From an uncultured Eubacteriales bacterium (GTDB lineage: Bacteria; Bacillota_A; Clostridia; Peptostreptococcales; Anaerovoracaceae): a stretch of DNA of 5,358 nucleotides. Numbering within the stretch: position 1 is the first letter of the stretch; every line of letters starts with the position of its first letter. The notes under the pieces are model-generated. The model made no database searches, was not told the origin of the DNA, and was given only the letters and a program-made list of their open reading frames with translations. Shown in pieces: positions 1 through 5,358 of the stretch. Both the position numbers and the translations under genes were made by a program. The stretch covers positions 1 to 5,358 of the forward strand of contig CACYHM010000148.1 in assembly GCA_902774195.1 (NCBI GenBank), read 5' to 3'.

Positions 1-1350
1 GGCGGCGAGGTGCATTGCTTGATTGCAGATGCTGAAGTGGCAAAGCAAGCCAAAGCCCTACGCGACAAGAGAAACGAGGTGATGCAGGAATACGGGCTAT
101 CTCTTCGTCAGCTCTATCGCTTCATGGACGACACACCAGAAAATCCTGTTTCGGAGATACAGGCGCGTCTCGACAAAGCCGTCCGCGAGGCAAATCAGTA
201 TGATACCGCCGAAGGCCAGAAGAGACTGGCGGATGCTCAGAAGAGGGCGGCAAAGCTGAAGGGCAGCGACATCGTACTTATATATGAGAAAAACTGCTCA
301 CGCTATGAAGAAAGCGCTTCTGTCCTCTACGAGAAGCTTATCGATGCGGGCTATGACAATGTGTATTTCATAGTCGACACGTCGATTCCGGCGGTGCAAA
401 ACCTGGATGAGAAATATAAAAGGAATCTCATACAAAAGGACAGCGACAGGCATCTCGAATACTTCTTCGCCTGCGAGAAGTTCATATCGTCCGAGACCAT
501 AGACCACGCCCTGCAGCTGAGGATCGCCAGCAAGGCTGTGCAGGACAAAATAACGGGCAAAGGACTGTCATATGTCTTCCTTCAGCATGGGGTCATGTAC
601 ATGGTCTCGCTCAACTCAAAGCTGGGAGTCGGGTTCAGGCAAATAAAGGGATACAAACTGCACAGAACTGTGGTATCCTCTGAGACTGAAGCACAGCACT
701 TCATCGACATGGCAGGAATGTCGAAGGACGACCTCTACGTCACCGGCCTTGCGAGCTTTGACAATTCGTACAGGCACGATGATGCCGACAGGGTCATCAT
801 CATGCCGACCTGGAGGCGCTGGGAGGCCAATCTGGCCGAAAAGGAGCCGGCCCAGACAGGATACTTCAGGATGATCGGGCGCATGTACGACGCAGTGCCT
901 GACGATCTGAAGGAAAAGGTGATAATACTGCCGCACCCGCTGATCGCAGAGAAGTTCAGGGGAGAGCATGCATTCGGCGACAGCTTCATGATGGCGGACA
1001 GCTACGACAAGGTCTTCAGAGACTGCGATCTTCTGATCACGGATTACTCCTCGATAGCTTATGACGCCTTCTACAGAGGCGCCAATGTCGTCTTCGACTG
1101 GCAGGATCTCGATGAATGCATGGAACATTACGGAGAGGGCACACATCTGATGCTGAATGACAGCAACGTATTCGGCAGAGCGTGCAGGAACCCTGAAGAG
1201 CTGAAGAAGGCGGTAGCGGAGAGCTACGGAAAGCCTCAGCGTGAGGAAGACATAGAAAGATACAGAAAGATAGTCGAGTTCCACGACGGAAGGAATTCGG
1301 AAAGAATAATAGAAAAGCTTATTGAAGACGGTATGATAGCCGGAAAGTGA
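1..1350 (+). CDS. CDP-glycerol:glycerophosphate glycerophosphotransferase family protein (TagB/TagF-like), 5' partial
   Basis: This protein probably transfers polyol-phosphate units, classically glycerol phosphate from CDP-glycerol, to a lipid-linked acceptor at the inner membrane face during teichoic-acid-type polymer synthesis. Counting from the GTG at 10, the transferase domain covers about residues 85-440. Visible landmarks are LQHG (His193), VTGLASFD (245-251), IIMPTWR (263-269), LPHP (His309) and the very typical LLITDYSSIAYDAFYRG (341-357). The two histidines match the HG and HP positions needed for TagF-type catalysis. The region after LQHG lacks the usual PLK-type pattern, and VTGLASFD replaces the common TGxPRxD, so it is a divergent member and the polyol could differ. 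Residues 1-85 are charged and helical, like a linker. The frame is open to base 1 (GGC GGC GAG) with no room to see a ribosome binding site, so the true start is probably upstream; GTG 10 is only the first possible start. The family call is firm; substrate and length are not. Confidence 0.88.
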   Translation, partial: GGEVHCLIADAEVAKQAKALRDKRNEVMQEYGLSLRQLYRFMDDTPENPVSEIQARLDKAVREANQYDTAEGQKRLADAQKRAAKLKGSDIVLIYEKNCSRYEESASVLYEKLIDAGYDNVYFIVDTSIPAVQNLDEKYKRNLIQKDSDRHLEYFFACEKFISSETIDHALQLRIASKAVQDKITGKGLSYVFLQHGVMYMVSLNSKLGVGFRQIKGYKLHRTVVSSETEAQHFIDMAGMSKDDLYVTGLASFDNSYRHDDADRVIIMPTWRRWEANLAEKEPAQTGYFRMIGRMYDAVPDDLKEKVIILPHPLIAEKFRGEHAFGDSFMMADSYDKVFRDCDLLITDYSSIAYDAFYRGANVVFDWQDLDECMEHYGEGTHLMLNDSNVFGRACRNPEELKKAVAESYGKPQREEDIERYRKIVEFHDGRNSERIIEKLIEDGMIAGK

Positions 1351-1383
1351 GAGGCTAAGGGCCTTTGCGAACAAGAAGACTGA

Positions 1384-2643
1384 ATGTTCGAATCCAATTA
1401 TTATCTCAGCAGAATAGTCGAAGCCCTTCTGATCGCCGTCGTCGTCTCAGCTGTGATGACGCCGGTCAGCATCAGGATCGCTAATAAGATAGGAGTCATC
1501 GACAGGCCTAAGGACGGGCGCAGGATGCACAAGAAGCCGATACCGCGCTTCGGAGGCATGGCCATATTCCTCGGCTCGATGGCCGCTCTTACCATACCTG
1601 CGGGTATGAATGGCCTCATCAAGGTCGCGATGCTCGGAGGCCTACTGATGTATGGGCTCGGAGTTGTCGACGACATAAAGGACATCAGTCCCCTTGCCAA
1701 GTTCGGAGGGCAGTTTCTGATCGCCAATATAGTATACATACTGGGAATCAGGATCACATTCCTGAGCAATTTCTTCGGCGCGGCCGTGACGGACGACAAT
1801 GCAAACGTTATACTGTCGGGCGGTCTTGCATACCTGATCACCATATTGTGGATAATCGGCATCACGAACGCTGTGAACCTCATGGACGGACTTGACGGAC
1901 TTGCGGCGGGATCTGTCGCCATAATGTGCCTGTCGCTGGCATACATAGCATACATACACGGGACGAGGCTCGGATCGATGCCGGTATGCATAGCCCTCGT
2001 GGCCGTGGCCGGAGGATGCATCGGTTTTCTGCCGTTCAATTTCTCGCCGGCAAAGACCTTCATGGGCGACGGTGGTGCATTGTATCTCGGCTACATGATA
2101 GCAGTGCTCTCGGTCATATCGCCTCTGAAGCAGGCGACGGTGGTCGGAGCACTCGTGCCTATGCTTACACTCGCGGTGCCTATCTTCGATACGATGTTTG
2201 CGATGCTGCGACGTATCCTGAACCATGAATCCATCATGGCCGCAGACAGAGGCCACCTGCACCATCATCTGATGGCGGCGGGCTTCGGACAAAGGCGCTC
2301 GGTGCTGATCATGTACGGCATAGTCGGCATCATGGGCATCGTAGCGGTGCTCATAAGCCGCGGCCTGTACAAGGACGCCTTCGCACTCTTCCTGATAGCC
2401 CTGTTGTATCTGGGCATCATAATCGTGCCGAAGAGGCCTAAGAAGAACCTCAGGACGATAATCACCCAGGACACGATGGAGATTCAGAAAGAGAACTTCG
2501 TTGATTATCTGAATTACGAGCGCGAGAGAAGAAAGCAGGAACGCGAGACGGGTAAGGCAGAGGATCCGACTAAATTTATAAATGCCGACCCTGAGGAAGG
2601 CGGCTCAACAGAAAGACGAGAAAGAAAGAAAGATAAAAAATGA
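1384..2643 (+). CDS. tagO: Undecaprenyl-phosphate N-acetylhexosamine-1-phosphate transferase (TagO/WecA-like, MraY superfamily)
   Basis: This integral membrane enzyme transfers a sugar 1-phosphate, usually GlcNAc-1-P from UDP-GlcNAc, to undecaprenyl phosphate, the committed first step of teichoic acid and related polymers. The 419-residue product shows the superfamily motifs in order: RRMHKKPIPRFGG (46-58), VVDDIKD with the Asp96-Asp97 pair, NAVNLMDGLDGLAAG (162-176, Asp168 and Asp171), FMGDGGALYLG (226-236, Asp229), VPIFDT (265-270) and the cytoplasmic RGHLHHHL loop (289-296). The HxHH-type loop and NLMDGLDG favour the WecA/TagO branch over MraY. About ten hydrophobic segments end near residue 348. 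A 70-residue, highly charged tail (351-419) then follows; most relatives are near 350 residues and lack it. An in-frame TGA at 1381 lies directly before ATG 1384, fixing the upstream limit; a weak AAGAAG (1373-1378) is the only ribosome binding site. The gene starts 33 bases after its upstream neighbour and overlaps the LCP gene. UDP-GlcNAc is inferred from the family. Confidence 0.93.
   Translation: MFESNYYLSRIVEALLIAVVVSAVMTPVSIRIANKIGVIDRPKDGRRMHKKPIPRFGGMAIFLGSMAALTIPAGMNGLIKVAMLGGLLMYGLGVVDDIKDISPLAKFGGQFLIANIVYILGIRITFLSNFFGAAVTDDNANVILSGGLAYLITILWIIGITNAVNLMDGLDGLAAGSVAIMCLSLAYIAYIHGTRLGSMPVCIALVAVAGGCIGFLPFNFSPAKTFMGDGGALYLGYMIAVLSVISPLKQATVVGALVPMLTLAVPIFDTMFAMLRRILNHESIMAADRGHLHHHLMAAGFGQRRSVLIMYGIVGIMGIVAVLISRGLYKDAFALFLIALLYLGIIIVPKRPKKNLRTIITQDTMEIQKENFVDYLNYERERRKQERETGKAEDPTKFINADPEEGGSTERRERKKDKK
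2620..2640 (+). repeat. Short (GAAA)3 repeat and A6 tract at the tagO-like/LCP gene junction
   Basis: Three perfect GAAA units occupy 2620-2631, followed by GAT and six A residues (2635-2640). They encode the Lys/Arg-rich end of the TagO-like protein and run into the ATG of the LCP gene. The purine-rich stretch is the only sequence that could bind the ribosome for the LCP gene, since there is no GGAGG-like site. At three units it is a weak candidate for length variation. Confidence 0.45.
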
Positions 2644-3998
2644 CCCAAGGGGACGGAACAAAAGACAATTACAAAAAAAGAGCAACGCGCGTAGAGAGGG
2701 AACTAGAAGCAGAGGCGCGAAAGACGTATCACAAAACAGGCAAGCACGATGCAGGAGGCGGAAGAAAGTTTTTGCTTCCGAAGAAAAAACCGTATCTGTT
2801 CGCGCTCATACTGATGCTGATCGCTGCGATCTGTTTTGTTGTCATGTTTTTGATGTTCAACATCCTGCCTGCAGATCTGACGGTCACCATGATCGCAGTG
2901 ATGATTGGGATGCTGGTTCTGGCAGGCTTTCTATTCGGCAGCAAAAGAAGGATATGGCGCATCTGCGGTATATTGGTTGCTGCCATATATCTTGGTGTGT
3001 TTGCACTTGCTACAAGCTTCATGGGCAATACATATGCAATGCTGAACAAGATCAGCGCTTCAGAAGAGATCAAAGCCTCGGGCCCGGCCGCAAAGACAGT
3101 TGATGTCGCAGAGGATCCCTTCAACATATATATTACGGGAATAGACCAGTGGGCCTATGAAAAGGGAACGGATCTTGAGCGAAGTGATGTTAACATGATC
3201 ATCACGGTCAATCCTGTTACAAAGAAGGTGCTGATCACTTCGATCCCTCGAGATTCGTATATCGAACTATATACCGCAAAACAAATGGACAAGCTGACTC
3301 ACACGGGCGTCTATGGTGTGGACGAAACACTGAATACCGTTCAGAAGTGGCTCGGCATTGATCTGAACTATTATGTAAAGATGAACTTCACCGGCGCCAG
3401 GGATATCATCAATGCCATGGGCGGTGTAAGAGTCTATTCGCCGGTCGAGTTCGACAGCAGCCTGGAGGGCTATCATTATAAAAAGGGCTGGAATGATCTG
3501 AACGGAAAGGAAGCCATTTACTTTGCAAGAGAAAGGCATGCCTTTGAAGGAAAGGATTCCATCAGAGTAGAGAACCAGCAGAGGGTCGTAAAGGCAATGA
3601 TCAAGGAGATGACGTCATCAAGGGTATTGCTGACACAATACGGAGATATCATGGATGCTGCAAGCGATCAGTTGTCTACCAATCTGTCGACGAAAGAGTT
3701 GACCGCACTTGCCAGGATGCAGATAGCCGAGCTGGCGTCATGGGATGTTGAGACTCAGAAGATTGACGGGTACTACGATCAGGACTATGTTGCATCGCTC
3801 ACGCAGGAGAGCAAGTTCGACGTATACAGATGCTATCCTTCATCAATAAAGGAATGCACGGATAACATACGCGAGACGATGAATCCTTCCTCTGCTGAGA
3901 TAAAGGAGGCAAAGAAAAACAGGAGCAGGAGTTTCTTTGTAAATCTGATAAGAGGATTGACGGAAAAACAGGATGACGAAAAGGCAGATGATGAATAA
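2640..3998 (+). CDS. LytR-CpsA-Psr (LCP) family glycopolymer-peptidoglycan ligase with three N-terminal membrane helices
   Basis: LCP proteins transfer undecaprenyl-pyrophosphate-linked polymers, such as teichoic acid or capsule, onto peptidoglycan on the outer face of the membrane. The 452-residue product has a basic cytoplasmic N-terminus (1-50), three membrane segments (about 52-75, 79-100, 105-127) and an extracellular LCP domain (about 160-325). Motifs are FNIYITGID (161-169), RSDVNM (181-186), SIPRDSY (201-207), FTGARDIINAMGGV (250-263), ARERH (296-300) and DSIRVENQQR (306-315). Asp183, Arg204, Arg297, Arg299, Arg309 and Gln313 keep the spacing of the phosphate-binding pocket that I recall from pneumococcal Cps2A, so the enzyme looks intact. 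The three-helix anchor also recalls Cps2A, but only about 30 residues separate helix 3 from the LCP domain, so the Cps2A accessory domain is absent. A charged tail follows (about 415-452). The start is ATG 2640, inside the ATGA overlap with the preceding gene, suggesting translational coupling. The polymer is unknown. Confidence 0.93.
   Translation: MTQGDGTKDNYKKRATRVERELEAEARKTYHKTGKHDAGGGRKFLLPKKKPYLFALILMLIAAICFVVMFLMFNILPADLTVTMIAVMIGMLVLAGFLFGSKRRIWRICGILVAAIYLGVFALATSFMGNTYAMLNKISASEEIKASGPAAKTVDVAEDPFNIYITGIDQWAYEKGTDLERSDVNMIITVNPVTKKVLITSIPRDSYIELYTAKQMDKLTHTGVYGVDETLNTVQKWLGIDLNYYVKMNFTGARDIINAMGGVRVYSPVEFDSSLEGYHYKKGWNDLNGKEAIYFARERHAFEGKDSIRVENQQRVVKAMIKEMTSSRVLLTQYGDIMDAASDQLSTNLSTKELTALARMQIAELASWDVETQKIDGYYDQDYVASLTQESKFDVYRCYPSSIKECTDNIRETMNPSSAEIKEAKKNRSRSFFVNLIRGLTEKQDDEKADDE
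3979..3993 (+). promoter_or_regulatory. Ribosome binding site with tandem ATG (3988, 3991) for the interrupted start of the GT-C-like gene
   Basis: AAAAGG at 3979-3984 lies six bases before ATG 3991 and three before ATG 3988. Both ATGs are in the frame of the GT-C-like gene and overlap the last codons of the LCP gene. This is the best-placed initiation signal for that gene, but translation from it would stop at TAA 4006-4008. It is therefore either a relict start or the true start of a gene carrying a nonsense change. Confidence 0.5.
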
Positions 3999-4023
3999 AA
4001 CAAAATAAGGCATCGCGGCGCTT

Positions 4024-5157
4024 GTGACGGCATGTTACAGACTGTTTTACCGTATGGCGGTCGAGTACCAAGACAAATACGCATCGGATCTGGTGTGGTA
4101 TATTAAGCTGCCGACATCCGCCAATAAGGAAAGATACAGAATCATAGGTTTCATGTTTGACCTGCTATACAGACTCGGCGGAAGGATACCGGCAATGGCG
4201 GCGTATCTGGCGCTCACCATAGGCCTGATAGTTCTGGCCAATCTGGTATATCTGAAGTTCTTCAGAGAAGACGACGGAGAGGACAGGCTTTTTTTGCAGG
4301 CGGCTTCACTGCTGATGCCTTTCATGGGGCCGATATACGTCCCGGTTTTTCACGAGTACTATTACAGATGGTCGTTCCAGACATTCTCATGGCATTCACC
4401 GACCGAGCAGTCTATGATGCTTTTCAGCATCTTTGCCATGATGTGCTTCATAAAAATGTACGAAGAAAGCAGGGAAAAGGTCAGTATCAGATGGTGGCTG
4501 CTGACCATGGTCTCAGTGTTTCTGTCGGCTTTCGGAAAGCCGGCATTCGCCATAGACCTGATCCTTGCGATGATAGTTATGTTCCTGATCGATCTTTTCG
4601 TCGATGACGGGATCTCGTTCCTCACAAGGCTCGTCAACCGCGTCATCATGGGCATCTCGCTGATCCCGACGGGCATATACATGTTGATCGTCATGAAGCT
4701 GGAATTCGAGGGGCAGGACGCTACACACACCGGTACTGTAGTTATGAGCCTGAAGTCTGTCATAGAGTATAATGGGCTTTTCACCGCTGTCATATGCGGC
4801 CTGGCTTTCCCTCTTATCGTTTGGGCGGTCAATTTCAGAAGGATAAAGGAAAAAAGATACAAGACGGTATTCATGGTATTTCTCATGGGTATCGCCCAGT
4901 GGGCTCTTTTTACAGAAGAAGGGCCGCGTGCCTCTCACGGCAATTTTACCTGGGGCAGACAGGCGGGCTGCTACTTTTTCTTCCTTACAAGCGTTGCCAT
5001 GGCTGTAAACAACTGGTACGATAAGAAATTTATGTCAGATAAGCCTGTCGCAAGAAAGATATACTTTGCCGGGCTGCTGATACTGCTTGCTCTTCACATA
5101 TGCTCGCAGCTCAGATATTTCTATATAATATCCCAGGGACACAATTATTTTTTCTAG
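4024..5157 (+). CDS. Polytopic membrane protein, probable GT-C-like glycosyltransferase of an envelope polysaccharide locus; 5' end uncertain
   Basis: The 377-residue product is strongly hydrophobic, with roughly nine to ten membrane segments (clear ones near 56-79, 91-109, 130-145, 157-171, 174-193, 205-225, 251-269, 280-296, 313-328 and 346-366). Local features recall unnamed clostridial membrane proteins of polysaccharide loci that appear related to GT-C enzymes: YASDLVWYI (19-27) after the first helix, WHSPTEQ (123-129), AFGKPAF (169-175) and EEGPRASHGNFTWG (298-311). GT-C enzymes use polyprenyl-phosphate sugars and an acidic residue in an external loop; Asp22 in SDL is a candidate, but this is inference. 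Translation could begin at GTG 4024, which has only a TAAGG 13 bases upstream, or at ATG 4054, which has no ribosome binding site. A better signal exists at 3988/3991 but is cut off by an in-frame TAA, so the first helix is truncated in the annotated form. It follows the LCP gene by 25 bases. Its sugar substrate is unknown, and it may be a damaged gene. Confidence 0.62.
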   Translation: MTACYRLFYRMAVEYQDKYASDLVWYIKLPTSANKERYRIIGFMFDLLYRLGGRIPAMAAYLALTIGLIVLANLVYLKFFREDDGEDRLFLQAASLLMPFMGPIYVPVFHEYYYRWSFQTFSWHSPTEQSMMLFSIFAMMCFIKMYEESREKVSIRWWLLTMVSVFLSAFGKPAFAIDLILAMIVMFLIDLFVDDGISFLTRLVNRVIMGISLIPTGIYMLIVMKLEFEGQDATHTGTVVMSLKSVIEYNGLFTAVICGLAFPLIVWAVNFRRIKEKRYKTVFMVFLMGIAQWALFTEEGPRASHGNFTWGRQAGCYFFFLTSVAMAVNNWYDKKFMSDKPVARKIYFAGLLILLALHICSQLRYFYIISQGHNYFF

Positions 5158-5208
5158 AAGGCAAATGATATGCCGATCAGCAGATCTTAAGAGAAGAGAT
5201 TAATCAGA

Positions 5209-5358
5209 ATGGAGAGAGTCAAACAGTATATAGCGTTACATCTGTGCATACTGCTTTTCTCGATGACCGAGGTGTTCGGTAAATTTGCAGCCAACACATA
5301 CAAAGCCGAGGGGATCCGCAGCGTTAAGCTCTATGTCTTTCTGTTTCTGATGCTGTGC
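5209..5358 (+). CDS. Small multi-helix membrane protein, possibly EmrE/DMT-type transporter, 3' partial
   Basis: Fifty codons are visible from ATG 5209 to the window edge without a stop. The start is preceded by a purine-rich AAGAGAAGAG (5189-5198) about ten bases upstream, an acceptable though long spacing. The N-terminus has one short charged stretch (MERVKQ), a hydrophobic helix (about 7-25), a polar turn (about 27-40) and the start of a second helix (about 41-50). The pattern HLCILLFSMTEVFGKFAA resembles the first helix of the small EmrE-like proteins often found in polysaccharide loci, where relatives such as ArnE/ArnF are thought to flip lipid-linked sugars. This rests on recalled similarity over a short stretch, so a different small membrane protein remains possible. 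It begins 51 bases after the GT-C-like gene and is probably co-transcribed with it. Confidence 0.6.
   Translation, partial: MERVKQYIALHLCILLFSMTEVFGKFAANTYKAEGIRSVKLYVFLFLMLC

Noticed and set aside
1352..1364. Small inverted repeat (AGGC, five-base loop, GCCT) between the first two genes
   Set aside because: A four-base stem with no following T run is too weak for an intrinsic terminator and probably occurs by chance.
616..1374. 252-codon open frame on the - strand opposite the TagB/F-like gene
   Set aside because: The opposite strand carries unmistakable transferase motifs. The antisense product has no recognisable motifs and reflects codon bias of the real gene.
1401..2292. Two long overlapping - strand open frames (1401-2063 and 1642-2292) opposite the TagO-like gene
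   Set aside because: They lie entirely opposite conserved membrane-enzyme motifs, and their translations show no family features.
2582..3103. 173-codon + strand open frame crossing the TagO-like/LCP junction in a third frame
   Set aside because: It overlaps two well-supported genes, and its translation is a low-complexity, basic and cysteine-rich shadow without its own ribosome binding site.
4006..4010. TAAGG as the ribosome binding site for GTG 4024
   Set aside because: The spacing of 13 bases is longer than usual. It may still serve for want of an alternative, but it does not settle the start, so it is not listed as a feature.
4362..4938. - strand open frames opposite the GT-C-like gene
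   Set aside because: Their hydrophobic content mirrors the membrane helices of the sense gene; no motifs or independent start signals are visible.
5124..5129. Perfect TATAAT hexamer near the end of the GT-C-like gene, upstream of the last gene
   Set aside because: No -35 element sits at 16-18 bases and there is no TG extension. The nearest TTGCTC is about 31 bases away. It lies within coding sequence rich in ATA and TAT codons, so promoter activity is not supported.

Overview
The window looks like part of a cell-envelope glycopolymer locus (wall-teichoic-acid-like or capsule-like) from a Gram-positive Bacillota, probably a clostridial lineage. The reasons are the gene families (a TagB/TagF-type polyol-phosphate transferase, a TagO-type initiating transferase and an LCP ligase), medium GC, and frequent AGG/AGA arginine and ATA isoleucine codons. 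The genus cannot be named from sequence reading alone.

All five genes lie on the + strand and are closely packed, which suggests one transcription unit entering from the left and leaving to the right. Positions 1-1350 hold the 3' part of a CDP-glycerol glycerophosphotransferase-family gene whose start is probably outside the window. Positions 1384-2643 hold a TagO/WecA-like undecaprenyl-phosphate sugar-1-phosphate transferase with an unusually long charged tail. It overlaps by 4 bases (ATGA) the LytR-CpsA-Psr (LCP) gene at 2640-3998. Positions 4024-5157 hold a polytopic membrane protein resembling the uncharacterised GT-C-like proteins of clostridial polysaccharide loci. A last gene opens at 5209 and runs off the right edge; its 50 visible residues look like a small EmrE/DMT-type membrane protein. 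No promoter or intrinsic terminator is convincing, and no gap exceeds about 50 bases.

Inferred joint role: the TagO-like enzyme loads the first amino sugar phosphate onto undecaprenyl phosphate on the cytoplasmic face. The TagB/F-like enzyme adds polyol-phosphate units, and the GT-C-like protein may add sugars on the outer face from a lipid-linked donor. The small membrane protein could move a lipid-linked intermediate. The LCP protein transfers the finished polymer to peptidoglycan.

The most notable anomaly is at the start of the GT-C-like gene. A well-placed ribosome binding site and tandem ATGs (3988, 3991) lie in the gene's own frame, but a TAA at 4006-4008 interrupts after a few codons. 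The residues beyond that stop would complete a first membrane helix. This suggests a recent nonsense mutation, a sequence error, or restart at GTG 4024. I see no clearly new multi-gene system: the locus is a recognisable envelope-polymer cluster with some unusual protein architectures.
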